From contig JANQRU010000004.1 in the NCBI GenBank assembly GCA_028284415.1, positions 496,001 to 560,000 on the forward strand: DNA of 64,000 nucleotides, written 5' to 3'. The translations under genes and the position numbers were made by a program. Below, piece after piece: positions 35,453-44,763 of the stretch. This DNA is from Pyrinomonadaceae bacterium. GTDB lineage: Bacteria > Acidobacteriota > Blastocatellia > Pyrinomonadales > Pyrinomonadaceae. Positions within the stretch are counted from its first letter, which is position 1. Every line of letters begins with the position of its first letter. Below the pieces are notes generated by a model. It did not search any database. It was not told the DNA's origin and worked only from the letters and a program-made list of their open reading frames with translations.

Positions 35453-35488
35453 AAAAAAGGGAGCAAGTTATAAACCCTGCTCCCCTTT
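35453..35488 (-). terminator. Terminator of the large oxidoreductase gene
   Basis: On the minus strand aaaggggagca (35478-35488) pairs with tgctccc (35459-35465), followed by a T-run (complement of 35453-35458). It lies 24 bp after the stop at 35512. Confidence 0.75.
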
Positions 35489-35511
35489 CAAAGTAAGTTT
35501 TTAGTGTAAAT

Positions 35512-38500
35512 CTAGTTTTGTTCGGCGTTATTGCCATTTTTCAGAATCCGATCAAGCCACAAATTTGAAAGTTTTTCTTGAATCGAATTAGCCCGCAAGC
35601 GGTCATTCAAGTTTGTGAAATCTACAAAATCCAAGTTCTGATCCTGATTAAAGCAAGAGAAAACAAAGACTTCTTCACCCGTATGCGGATTAACGTGACG
35701 TTGCAGACACTGTGCACAAATTTCCTTCATCATACATTGCATCGGTGAATTGATTGAGCCAATCGCCGTGTGCTGTTCTTTCAAATAAGGTTTTAATGAA
35801 GAGTAGCGAGCTTCTTTAACACCGTTCATCATACGGTCAGAACCAATCGCTATAATTCGATCCACATTCTTCAGATCAACGGTTTGTTCGCCAAGCTCGC
35901 CTTTTGCATAGGCAATCATCGCTTCGACAATATTGCCTCTGTAATGTGCATCTTGCGGGCGTTGTGGTTCGATTTCTTTACCCCAATCTGTCGCCCAAAC
36001 AACCTGATCGGTTCTTTCTTCTATCTCTTCACGCTTAAATAAATCAGCTCCATTTTTGTACCCTGCAAAATAGATAACTTCATTATTATTTTTCCTCAAA
36101 GCTTCAGCGATTGAGAAAAGAACTGCGTTTCCGAGTCCACCGCCTGCAAGCATTACGGTTTCACTTTCAGGAATTTCAGTTGGAGTTCCCGTTGGTCCCA
36201 TTACAACTACTTCTTCGCCTTCTTTTAAGAATTGGCAAAGTCTTGAAGACGTTCCCATTTCCAGAACAATCATCGAAAGCAATCCTTTTTCTTTATCAAC
36301 CCATGCCCCAGTCAGAGCCAAACCTTCCATCATCAAGCGTTTGCCTTCGATGACAGGTGCATTTGATTCAAAGTTTTGCAGACGATAAAACTGTCCCGGC
36401 TCAAACTTTCTGGCTTGCAGAGGAGATTTGACTATAACATCTACAATTGTGTCAGTAAGCCTATCAACTTTAACGACATAAGCCCGAAGCTGCTCATCTA
36501 AAACAGCTTTTAATTTGTTGAAAATTGCATCTTTTTCGACCTGAGGTAAATTGCCTTGCTCTTTTAGTTCATCCTCGAAAATTTTAACAACATTTGGATA
36601 TCCCTTTTTCGCCGAAGCCATTGCTTTAACAACGTTTCCTGCAAAAGCCGGATGATTGTCACCATAGTAAGAAATGAATTTTCCGTCCTTTTCGTAAGAG
36701 GTGAAGAATCCACTCTTTGATTCTTTAATGTGGTAATTCCCATCGCCGTTTTTAATGACTGCGTGCGGTTCAAAATACTGCCGCCATTCATCAAGTTTGA
36801 AAGTGCCCGGAAATTCTTTCTCATAAATCACATTTGGAGCAGTTCCTGCCGCAACACAAACAGTTCTTGCAGGAAGTCGAACGGATTCGCCTGTAGCGTC
36901 AAACCTTCCCGTTTCTTCATTGTGTTTCAAACGCTCGAAAATCAAAGCTTTAACGGCATTAGTTTCGTCAGGAACAGCTTCTGTCGGAGTCATAAGTTCA
37001 ATGAAATCAATTCCCTCTTCAAAAGCTTTCTGAACTTCTTCATGATTCAGACGATATGCCGGCGAATCTTGTAGTCGCTTACGATAGACGAGTGAAACAC
37101 CACCCCAGCTTTTCAATAAAGGAATAAAATTCGGTTCTTCTCCAGCCTCTTCAGCTCTAATGCGTTCTTCGCGTATGGCTTTACCGTGAACGATATATTC
37201 AGCCAGAACCTCTTTTTCTTCTTCATCAAACTGTTTCCAAATTTCTTCTTCGCCAATGTTTTCGGCAACTTCCTCAAACTTTTCAAGCATTTTTTCAACT
37301 TGAACAGGATAGTAAGCCATCAATTCGGTTGACGTATCAACACCAGTCAATCCCCCACCGATGACAACTGCCGGAAGACGTATTTGCAAATTAGAGAGAG
37401 TATCTTTTTTGAATGCTCCAGTTAATTGCAGAGCCATCAAGAAATCTGACGCTTGACGGATGTTACGAATAAGATTGTTTTTCATTTTCACAATCGTCGG
37501 TCTTCCCGCACCTGTCGCAATCGCAATATGGTCAAAACCAAAATTCCATGCGTCATCAATCGTGAAAGTTCCACCAAAACGAATCCCGCCATAGGCACGA
37601 AAACGCTTGCGTCTGAATAACATTAGTTGAAGCATTGTTAGGAAATTTTTATCCCAACGCACGGTAATTCCGTATTCAGAAACGCCACCAAACCCAGATA
37701 AAATTCTTTGGTCAAGACCATCTTTGATTTCATATATATTCTTCACAGGCATTGGACACTCATTGCCATGTTTGCCTGTCCAAATATCATTGAGAGGTTC
37801 GATTTTCAGACCATCAACGCCAATTACGCCAAAGCCCTCATTCAACAAATAATGTGCAAGTGTATAGCCTGCGGGACCTAGTCCAACGACAAGAATATTT
37901 TTGCCATTGTAGGGTAGAGCATACGGACGCTTAGCGTTTAGCGGATTCCATCTCGTAAGAAGTGAATAAATTTCAAACCCGTAAGGCAAATCTAGAACAT
38001 CCGTTAGAGATGAGGTTTCAACAAGTGGAATATTTACAGGCTCTTGTTTCTGAAAAATACATCCCTTCATACAATCATTACAGATTCTATGTCCTGTTCC
38101 GGCACACATTGGATTGTCTATTGTGACCAGTGCAAGTGATGCAATCGAATCCCCTTGTTTTTTCATCAAGTGCATTTCAGAGATTTTTTCATCTAAAGGA
38201 CAGCCTGCCGTCTGTATGTTAAGTGGGTTTTTTCGTACACTTCCCTCTCTGTCATGCAATCCTTTTGAACAAGAATCTTTATCACGCTCATGACAAATCA
38301 AACAATAATCTATTTCTGCAAGAGCATCTCGCATGGTGCCGCGGTCATCCGTTAAAGCAAATCCGTCTCTTCGGCGCATTAGATCATCAGGACCTCGAAG
38401 TGCTTCTGAGATGTCCGAATTATCTCTTGTAATGTGAACTAAATTTTGATAGTCAAGCGGATGCGGAGTGCGAAAGGCATACCATTTTTTCTCTTTTTTA

Positions 38501-39234
38501 TGAAACTGAATTGATGACCATATTTCAAAGATTTGCAAAATAGCCTTTACCTGCAAAAGTTCCCCCGTTGCATCAATTTCCGTGACGAAACGTGAAAAAA
38601 CATTACCAAAGGTCGTGTCTTTTAATTTGTCATACGCTTTATGAATCTTGTTCAGAGTTTCCTGAACTTCCGTAGTAACATCTAGATCCTTTGTTAAAGT
38701 TTCCTCTGCTTCTAGCAACTCAGCAACAATCGAAGCAATTGCTAGTTCGTCATCATGTATCAGAACCTCTGCAAACTCACCGTTTTTCAATTGGCGGATT
38801 GCTTCCGTTAATTCTGACTCTTTGTAGTTGGAAAGTTTGTCTTCCTTGTATAAACGTATCGCTCGACGCTGAACAAAAAACTTATACTTCCAAATCGGAT
38901 TATCACGAAGAATTTCTCTTTCGAGTTCTTCACATTCTTTTGTGATGCCAAACATTTTTGCAACAAATTCAGACAAAAACGGTGCGGAATCCGTCAAAAT
39001 CTTAGAAGCGACTTTCGGTTCATAACCTTCGCCTTTTCTGGAAATATATTCCATTAAGGCTTCATGCAGAACAGGTTCTTGTTCTTCAACTTCGGAATAG
39101 AACTTTTCTGCCAACTCTTTGAGTTTGTAAGCATCAAAAAGGTCTGAATACTTAAAACCCGGAATACCTAAATCAAAGTCGTGATTTGAATAATTGTGTG
39201 TATCTATGTTTTCTTTTTCTAAAATACCAATCAT
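35512..39234 (-). CDS. Fused flavin/iron-sulfur oxidoreductase (GltD-like plus PyrK/FNR-like)
   Basis: 1,240 aa, one of the largest proteins here. The first 300 residues are helical and not recognised. A Cys cluster follows (YCLICHERDKDSC, CPLDEK, CAGTGHRICNDCMKGC; about 300-395), like the N-terminal Fe-S region of GltD/DPYD. A Rossmann FAD domain starts at ILVVGLGPAGYTLA (about 438), with a second nucleotide site at VVIGGGLTGVDTS (about 615). After 925 comes an FNR/PyrK-like module: KFEPGQFYRLQNF, MLAGGGLGNAVLF, and CMMKEICAQC with a last Cys (C1167, C1173, C1176, C1194), the layout of a [2Fe-2S] site. The domains resemble NfnA plus NfnB in one chain. Electron donor and acceptor are unknown. 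It is monocistronic. Confidence 0.85.
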   Translation of the reverse strand: MIGILEKENIDTHNYSNHDFDLGIPGFKYSDLFDAYKLKELAEKFYSEVEEQEPVLHEALMEYISRKGEGYEPKVASKILTDSAPFLSEFVAKMFGITKECEELEREILRDNPIWKYKFFVQRRAIRLYKEDKLSNYKESELTEAIRQLKNGEFAEVLIHDDELAIASIVAELLEAEETLTKDLDVTTEVQETLNKIHKAYDKLKDTTFGNVFSRFVTEIDATGELLQVKAILQIFEIWSSIQFHKKEKKWYAFRTPHPLDYQNLVHITRDNSDISEALRGPDDLMRRRDGFALTDDRGTMRDALAEIDYCLICHERDKDSCSKGLHDREGSVRKNPLNIQTAGCPLDEKISEMHLMKKQGDSIASLALVTIDNPMCAGTGHRICNDCMKGCIFQKQEPVNIPLVETSSLTDVLDLPYGFEIYSLLTRWNPLNAKRPYALPYNGKNILVVGLGPAGYTLAHYLLNEGFGVIGVDGLKIEPLNDIWTGKHGNECPMPVKNIYEIKDGLDQRILSGFGGVSEYGITVRWDKNFLTMLQLMLFRRKRFRAYGGIRFGGTFTIDDAWNFGFDHIAIATGAGRPTIVKMKNNLIRNIRQASDFLMALQLTGAFKKDTLSNLQIRLPAVVIGGGLTGVDTSTELMAYYPVQVEKMLEKFEEVAENIGEEEIWKQFDEEEKEVLAEYIVHGKAIREERIRAEEAGEEPNFIPLLKSWGGVSLVYRKRLQDSPAYRLNHEEVQKAFEEGIDFIELMTPTEAVPDETNAVKALIFERLKHNEETGRFDATGESVRLPARTVCVAAGTAPNVIYEKEFPGTFKLDEWRQYFEPHAVIKNGDGNYHIKESKSGFFTSYEKDGKFISYYGDNHPAFAGNVVKAMASAKKGYPNVVKIFEDELKEQGNLPQVEKDAIFNKLKAVLDEQLRAYVVKVDRLTDTIVDVIVKSPLQARKFEPGQFYRLQNFESNAPVIEGKRLMMEGLALTGAWVDKEKGLLSMIVLEMGTSSRLCQFLKEGEEVVVMGPTGTPTEIPESETVMLAGGGLGNAVLFSIAEALRKNNNEVIYFAGYKNGADLFKREEIEERTDQVVWATDWGKEIEPQRPQDAHYRGNIVEAMIAYAKGELGEQTVDLKNVDRIIAIGSDRMMNGVKEARYSSLKPYLKEQHTAIGSINSPMQCMMKEICAQCLQRHVNPHTGEEVFVFSCFNQDQNLDFVDFTNLNDRLRANSIQEKLSNLWLDRILKNGNNAEQN

Positions 39235-39515
39235 ATAGTTATTTAATGCGTATTATGTAAATTTACCCTAAAAGAAAAATATATCATTTGAGTTGAGTAT
39301 GAAACAAAAGAGAAAGCGACTTATGAAGAGTCATTTTTTTGATAAAACCTCAAAAAAAGTGTATATTTTCAAGTATTTTAGGGGAATATTTTTACTTGGC
39401 TTGATAAAAAGTTTATATTAAAGGTTTAAAAAATTGTGAGTAAAATTAAATTTTAACAAATTATTTATCTCATACTCTAAGTTTTAATTTCATAAAGAGG
39501 TTTTTATAAAAAATT

Positions 39516-42071
39516 ATGGAAAGAGATGAAAGGTTATTACCCATCCCAAATGCTGGTGATTTACAGCCAGCTAACCAAAACTATCCATCTACATACCCAA
39601 CACCCTATGAAGAAGATGTCTTTGGACAAGAAGGTCGTTCCATACGTGAATACTTCAATGTTGTTTACAAACGTCTTCCAATAATTCTTGCTTTAACCAT
39701 TTTGACTACAGCAGCGGTATCATTTTACATGTATCGTAAACCGGACGTTTACCGAGCAACGAGCCAGCTGAATATTGAAAAGCCCAAACCCAAGGCAACA
39801 GGTGGAGTAGTATTAGACGTTGGCACAGGAGATCCAACCTACCGCAACACTCAACTTCAACTACTTAATAGTCGGGATTTAATGTATAACGTTGTTGTAA
39901 AGCTAGGCTTATACAAAAATCCTAATTTATTCAAAAATGATCAAAAAGGATTCTTAACAACTTTAAAATCCATGTTTTCAGGAAATACCAATAATTCTGA
40001 CAACAAAAACAAATTGCAGATATTAGAGCCCGTTGCGAATATTGAATCAACTGAAGAAGTAACCCTTACACCAGAAGAAAAAGCCCTAGCAGAACAGTAT
40101 GCTGGCAGGTTGAGTGCTACTGTGAATCAAGTTGATGGTACTAGTTTGGTGAATATCTCGGTAACTAATCAAGACCCTATTCTAGCTGCAAGAGTAGCTG
40201 ATGGTGTTGCAGTAACATTCTTGGAACAAGACTTTGACCGTGAAGTCAGTTTTGACAAAAAAAATCTTAATGAACTTTCAAAGAATATTGAGGAATTGAA
40301 ATCCACAATTGCGTCTCAAGAACAAGAATTGATTGCAACACTACAAAGAGCTGGAATACCTATTGCGAGTGGCGGAGAAGGAGGGATGAGTCCTTCGACA
40401 ACTAACTTGAATTCTATCAGTAGTAAATTATTTGAAGCTCTGGATGATTTAAGGAAAGCAGAGGCTAGATATAATACGGTCAGAAAGTCTGGTAACACTG
40501 CCGGATTATCACCTGAAGACCGTGGTCCCGTTCTAGATTTACAAAAACAAAAACTTGAACAATTAGGTAAACTACAAACGCTTCTTCAAGACTATGATAA
40601 GCAAATAAGTGAAGCAGAAACTAAACTCAAAGAATTAAAAGTAAAATACACTGACGAATATGTCGCGGTTAAGGAAGCTAAAGCTAAAGTAGCAAGCTTA
40701 AAAGCTGACAGAGAAAAAACAAAAAGAAACTACGAAAAAAGTATAAATGAAGATGTAGAACAAGAAAGAAAAAAAGCTTATCAAGAAGTTATAAAAGGAT
40801 TAGCTGCTCAAGTTCAAGCGGCAAGAACCCGTGAATCTCAACTGCGCTCTGAATATAACAAAGCCCTAAGTAATGCAAATAGAGAAGGAATTTTCAGCAC
40901 AAGATTAACGACTTTAAGAAGAGAGATTAACACTAATCGCAGCTTATATGATAACTATTTGCAAAAGCAAAAGGAATTGGAACTTCAATATGAGAATAGC
41001 CGTCCTGAAAATATAAAAATCACTAAGAAAGCTGGTGCGAGAGGCGGATTAGTTGGACCTGATAGAAACAGAAATATAATTTTAGCATTTCTGGTCTCAT
41101 TGGTGGGAGGTATAGGATTAGCGTTCTTGCTTGATTATTTAGATGATTCGATTCGCTCATCTGATGATATAAGTCGAAGCATTGGATTACCAACCCTTGC
41201 TTTGATACCACATCATAGTCTTGAAAAGAAAAAATCTAAAGCTCTGCCTAGTCATGCTAGTGGTTTATCTTCCGCTTTAATGGTTTTAGACGATAACCGA
41301 TCGCCAACGGCTGAAGCTTATAGACACTTGAGAACTTCTCTACTCTTTTCTTCAGCTGGTAAAGCACCTAAAAAGATTTTGGTGACTTCTTCCGCTCCAT
41401 CTGAAGGTAAAACAACAACTGCCATCAATACAGCTATAACCTTAGCTCAGTCTGGTGCAAGCGTTGTAATTATTGATTGTGATTTACGTCGTCCACGATT
41501 ACACAATCATTTCAATATGGAAAATGGATTTGGTCTAACCAATTATCTTTCAGGTGAAAAAGACACGAGTAAAATCATCAAAGACTTTGAGGAAGTTCCA
41601 AATATGAAAGTGGTAACCAGCGGTCCTGTTCCACCGAATCCTGCTGAACTTTTAAGTTCACAGCAAATGAAAAACTTCCTGGAAACTATGGCAAACACAT
41701 ATGACCATGTGATTGTAGATTCACCACCGGCAATTTCATTTACTGATGCGGCAATTCTTTCAACGCATGTTGATGGGGTTGTATTAGTTGCAATGGCTGG
41801 CAAGAGTTCTATCCACTTGATGAAACGCTTTAAACAGCGTCTTGCAAGTATGGGAGCTAAAATCTATGGCGTTGTGCTTAATGGCATCAAACCTAATTCA
41901 CTTGACTACAGCTACTATGGCTATGGTTACACATACAGTTATTATGAAAATGCAGATGATGATTCGACACCTATGTTGGAAGATGATGATTCAACTGAAT
42001 TACTGGATGAATACGTCGAGGAATATGAGGAATATGAAGATGATGACGATTCGATCCACGAAACTAAATAA
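39516..42071 (+). CDS. Wzc-type polysaccharide co-polymerase with tyrosine autokinase domain
   Basis: 851 aa. An N-terminal Wzz domain with a membrane helix near residue 55-75 (PIILALTILTTAAVSFYMY), long coiled coils to about 500, a second helix (IILAFLVSLVGGIGLAFLL), then a BY-kinase: SSAPSEGKTTTAINTA (Walker A), VVIIDCDLRRPRLHN (Walker A'), DHVIVDSPPAISFTDA (Walker B). A Tyr cluster (DYSYYGYGYTYSYYE) near the C-terminus is the autophosphorylation site, followed by an unusual Asp/Glu-rich tail. It controls chain length and export of capsule or EPS. Next to rfbB-rfbD, so it may be part of a dTDP-sugar locus. Confidence 0.95.
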   Translation: MERDERLLPIPNAGDLQPANQNYPSTYPTPYEEDVFGQEGRSIREYFNVVYKRLPIILALTILTTAAVSFYMYRKPDVYRATSQLNIEKPKPKATGGVVLDVGTGDPTYRNTQLQLLNSRDLMYNVVVKLGLYKNPNLFKNDQKGFLTTLKSMFSGNTNNSDNKNKLQILEPVANIESTEEVTLTPEEKALAEQYAGRLSATVNQVDGTSLVNISVTNQDPILAARVADGVAVTFLEQDFDREVSFDKKNLNELSKNIEELKSTIASQEQELIATLQRAGIPIASGGEGGMSPSTTNLNSISSKLFEALDDLRKAEARYNTVRKSGNTAGLSPEDRGPVLDLQKQKLEQLGKLQTLLQDYDKQISEAETKLKELKVKYTDEYVAVKEAKAKVASLKADREKTKRNYEKSINEDVEQERKKAYQEVIKGLAAQVQAARTRESQLRSEYNKALSNANREGIFSTRLTTLRREINTNRSLYDNYLQKQKELELQYENSRPENIKITKKAGARGGLVGPDRNRNIILAFLVSLVGGIGLAFLLDYLDDSIRSSDDISRSIGLPTLALIPHHSLEKKKSKALPSHASGLSSALMVLDDNRSPTAEAYRHLRTSLLFSSAGKAPKKILVTSSAPSEGKTTTAINTAITLAQSGASVVIIDCDLRRPRLHNHFNMENGFGLTNYLSGEKDTSKIIKDFEEVPNMKVVTSGPVPPNPAELLSSQQMKNFLETMANTYDHVIVDSPPAISFTDAAILSTHVDGVVLVAMAGKSSIHLMKRFKQRLASMGAKIYGVVLNGIKPNSLDYSYYGYGYTYSYYENADDDSTPMLEDDDSTELLDEYVEEYEEYEDDDDSIHETK

Positions 42072-42094
42072 CTGTGATCAATAAACTATGCTTT

Positions 42095-42132
42095 AAGAGG
42101 AAATTGTTTAACTTAACAGTTTCCTCTTTTTT
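42095..42132 (+). terminator. Terminator after the Wzc-like gene
   Basis: aagaggaaattgtt (42095-42108) pairs with aacagtttcctctt (42115-42128) with one mismatch, then T-run. It overlaps the end of rfbD and is therefore usable in both directions. Confidence 0.75.
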
Positions 42133-42974
42133 CATTTACTTAAAAAGATCTTCAAAGCAATTTTCCAATTTGGCAAAGGTTCCAAACCAAACTTTTCGCT
42201 AAACAGACATTTGAGGCGTGAATCAATCGGACGAGGAGCAGGTCGGTTTAGGTCTCTATCTGAAACTTCATTCACGGTGTTTTTGTCAACTTCTAAAATC
42301 TTACAAATTTCTTTAGCAAACCCAGAAAAACTCACGCCATTTCCAGTATTCGAAACGTGGTAAATACAAGGTAAATCCAAAATAACCAGTTCCCTCAAGC
42401 GTTTTGCTAAATCCTCTGAATATGTCGGTGTTCCGAAAGAGTCTGAAATTGCATTTATGCCTTTTCCTTCTGCAAGAAACTTATGCATTACACTTAGAAA
42501 GTTTGTGCCGCCTTCACCATAGATCCAACCTGTTCTGACAATTATTGAACGAGCATAAGCATTTTGTGCTTTTCGCTCCCCCTCCAGTTTGTGTTTGGCA
42601 TAAAGCCCTTGCGGATTAGGAGTATCTCTCTGCGTATAGAAATCGCCTTTTGTGCCATCAAAAACGTAATCTGTTGAAATTGTCACGAATGCACAATCCA
42701 ACTTTTTTGAAGCCAGCGCGAGATTTTCAACTCCTAAAGCATTTGCTCTATAACTTATTTCTTGGTCAGTTTCTGCACCATCAACATTCGTATAGGCTGC
42801 ACAATTTATCACTGCGTCAGGTTTATTCTGCTCAAAGACCTTGAGAACATTTTCCCTATTTGAAATGTCTAAATCCTGTCGTGAATAAGCAAAAACGATA
42901 TCGCCTTTTTCTTTGCAATTTTTGATAGTTGCTTTTGCAACCATTCCGTTTGCACCTGTGATCAAAACTTTCAT
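42132..42974 (-). CDS. rfbD: dTDP-4-dehydrorhamnose reductase
   Basis: Reduces dTDP-4-dehydrorhamnose to dTDP-rhamnose. 280 aa with the short-chain dehydrogenase pattern: ITGANGMVAKATIKN, AYSRQDLDISNRENV, VINCAAYTNVDGAE, ISTDYVFDGTKGDF, and the catalytic YAKHKLEGE. Length is normal. It overlaps rfbB by 4 bp. rfbA and rfbC, the other two genes of the pathway, are not in the window. Confidence 0.93.
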   Translation of the reverse strand: MKVLITGANGMVAKATIKNCKEKGDIVFAYSRQDLDISNRENVLKVFEQNKPDAVINCAAYTNVDGAETDQEISYRANALGVENLALASKKLDCAFVTISTDYVFDGTKGDFYTQRDTPNPQGLYAKHKLEGERKAQNAYARSIIVRTGWIYGEGGTNFLSVMHKFLAEGKGINAISDSFGTPTYSEDLAKRLRELVILDLPCIYHVSNTGNGVSFSGFAKEICKILEVDKNTVNEVSDRDLNRPAPRPIDSRLKCLFSEKFGLEPLPNWKIALKIFLSK

Positions 42975-43996
42975 TTCGCACCGACTTCCATACCGTAATG
43001 CTTTTTATAGTACTCTTTATATTCTCCATTTCGGATGTGATCTACCCAATCGACATTTTCTTGATACCAATTGATTGTTGCCTGCAAACCCTCTTCCCAA
43101 GAAACTTTTGGCTTCCAGTCAAGCTCTTTTTCAACCTTGGTTGAATCAATCGCATACCTGCGATCATGTCCAAGCCTGTCCTTAACATACTTTATGAGCG
43201 AATGTGGCTTTCCAAGAATATCCAAAATTGATTTTACGACTTCAATATTTTGTAATTCGTTTCTCGCACCGATATTGTAAGCTTCTCCTGATTTTCCCTT
43301 TTCAAATGACAGCCAAATCCCTCGACAATGGTCATCAACATAAACCCAATCACGCACATTTTTTCCGTCACCATAAACCGGCAAAGGCTCATCATTCATT
43401 GCGTTGGAAACCATTAAAGGAATAAGCTTCTCGGGAAACTGTCTCGAACCGTAATTATTACCGCAACGTGTGATAATGGTTTCAAGACCGAAAGTTTCTC
43501 TGGCAGCACGTACAAAATGTTCTGCGGCTGCTTTGGAGGCAGCATAAGGCGAGTTTGGTTCAAGCGGTGAATCTTCTGTAAAAAAAGCTTCATCACTTTC
43601 AGGTAAACTTCCCATAACCTCATCAGTTGAGATCTGAACAAAACGCCTCACATTTTTTTCGCGTGCGGCATCTAATAAAATTTGTGTGCCTAGAACATTA
43701 GTATTTACAAATTCATTTGCTGATTCAATTGAACGGTCAACGTGAGATTCTGCGGCAAAATTAAAAATTGCATCGCAGTTATCAGGAATAGAATTCAAAA
43801 CTGAATCTTTATCGCAAATATCGCCTTTTATAAAGGTGTGCCTTTTGCTATCGACACCTTCCAAGTTTTCTAAATTACCTGCGTAAGTTAATGCATCATA
43901 ATTGATAATTTGTGTGTCAGATGTTTCATCCAAAACCAAACGTATAAAAGCAGAGCCTATAAATCCGGCTCCGCCTGTTACAAAAATTTGTTTCAT
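42971..43996 (-). CDS. rfbB: dTDP-glucose 4,6-dehydratase
   Basis: Second step of dTDP-rhamnose synthesis. The 341-aa product has VTGGAGFIGSAFIRLV, NFAAESHVDRSIE, ISTDEVMGSLPE and YAASKAAAEHFV, with the catalytic TDE and YxxxK motifs. Length is typical. The downstream end overlaps rfbD by 4 bp; an operon is clear. It gives the rhamnose donor for surface polysaccharide. Confidence 0.95.
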   Translation of the reverse strand: MKQIFVTGGAGFIGSAFIRLVLDETSDTQIINYDALTYAGNLENLEGVDSKRHTFIKGDICDKDSVLNSIPDNCDAIFNFAAESHVDRSIESANEFVNTNVLGTQILLDAAREKNVRRFVQISTDEVMGSLPESDEAFFTEDSPLEPNSPYAASKAAAEHFVRAARETFGLETIITRCGNNYGSRQFPEKLIPLMVSNAMNDEPLPVYGDGKNVRDWVYVDDHCRGIWLSFEKGKSGEAYNIGARNELQNIEVVKSILDILGKPHSLIKYVKDRLGHDRRYAIDSTKVEKELDWKPKVSWEEGLQATINWYQENVDWVDHIRNGEYKEYYKKHYGMEVGAK

Positions 43997-44001
43997 AAAA
44001 T

Positions 44002-44613
44002 TTATTTATTTAATCTACGCATTTGTTTGAGTAAAACCGATGCGTATTCTTTAGGTGAATTAATGTTCTTCAGGACGATTTCGTCATCATTTTCATTAGC
44101 ATTTTCTATTATTATGTTTCCAAATCCAAGTAGCCTTTGTGTAAAATTCGCTGACACAGTTACATCTTGAATAATTCTCAAAGGAACGTTGCGGGTTGTT
44201 TTAGAAATCAAACCCTCATCTATTTCCACCTTTGAATCTGTCAAAGTATATCGAACCATTTTTTGCTTCAAATGGAAGTATGCAGGAATCAAAAGCAGAG
44301 AAAGACCGAGTAAAACGGCAATTCCTGATGATATAGGATAACTAAACAAAATACCGAACGAAGCTAAAATTGCTACCAACAAAAATGCCCCGATTACTGC
44401 AAACGCATAGCCCATTTTTACAAACATAAGAGTCGGACGTATTGAAAAGATACTTTCTTCATTGTCTTCATCTTTTTCTAAGCTAACATCAACAGTTTCT
44501 GTTTTTTTTGCTATTTGTGTTTCTTCTTCGTCAACAAACTCAAACTTATTTCCGCATTTCTGGCAAAAAACGGCTTCTTCAGAATTTTTTGCACCACATT
44601 TTATACAAAACAT
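44002..44613 (-). CDS. Zinc-ribbon plus bacterial PH-domain membrane protein
   Basis: 203 aa. A zinc ribbon is at the N-terminus (MFCIKCGAKNSEEAVFCQKCGN, C3/C6/C17/C20). After an acidic linker come two membrane helices (about 67-110) and a bPH_2 domain of the YdbS kind (MVRYTLTDSKVEIDEGLISKTTRNVPLRIIQDVTV, then IIIENANENDDEIVLKNI). Such proteins are membrane-bound and poorly understood. It lies 5 bp before rfbB on the same strand but is unlikely to be part of rhamnose synthesis. Confidence 0.85.
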   Translation of the reverse strand: MFCIKCGAKNSEEAVFCQKCGNKFEFVDEEETQIAKKTETVDVSLEKDEDNEESIFSIRPTLMFVKMGYAFAVIGAFLLVAILASFGILFSYPISSGIAVLLGLSLLLIPAYFHLKQKMVRYTLTDSKVEIDEGLISKTTRNVPLRIIQDVTVSANFTQRLLGFGNIIIENANENDDEIVLKNINSPKEYASVLLKQMRRLNK

Positions 44614-44674
44614 ATTTTTAGAAAATTGAACTCTAATTTGATGAGATAATAATACTAAAATAAGTCACATCCAA

Positions 44675-44705
44675 CAAAAAAAAGCGGTCAGAGCGTTCTG
44701 ACCGC
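44675..44705 (-). terminator. Terminator of the lytic transglycosylase gene
   Basis: gcggtcaga (44684-44692) pairs exactly with tctgaccgc (44697-44705), and on the minus strand a T-run of eight or nine follows. Confidence 0.85.
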
Positions 44706-44763
44706 AAGTCTTTTCGACCAAGAGGAGAAGAGAGTGTAAGGTATGAGATTTTTTATAAACTTT

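Noticed and set aside
39299-39421. 40-aa frame before the Wzc-like gene
   Set aside because: No ribosome site, composition like non-coding DNA, and no recognisable motif.
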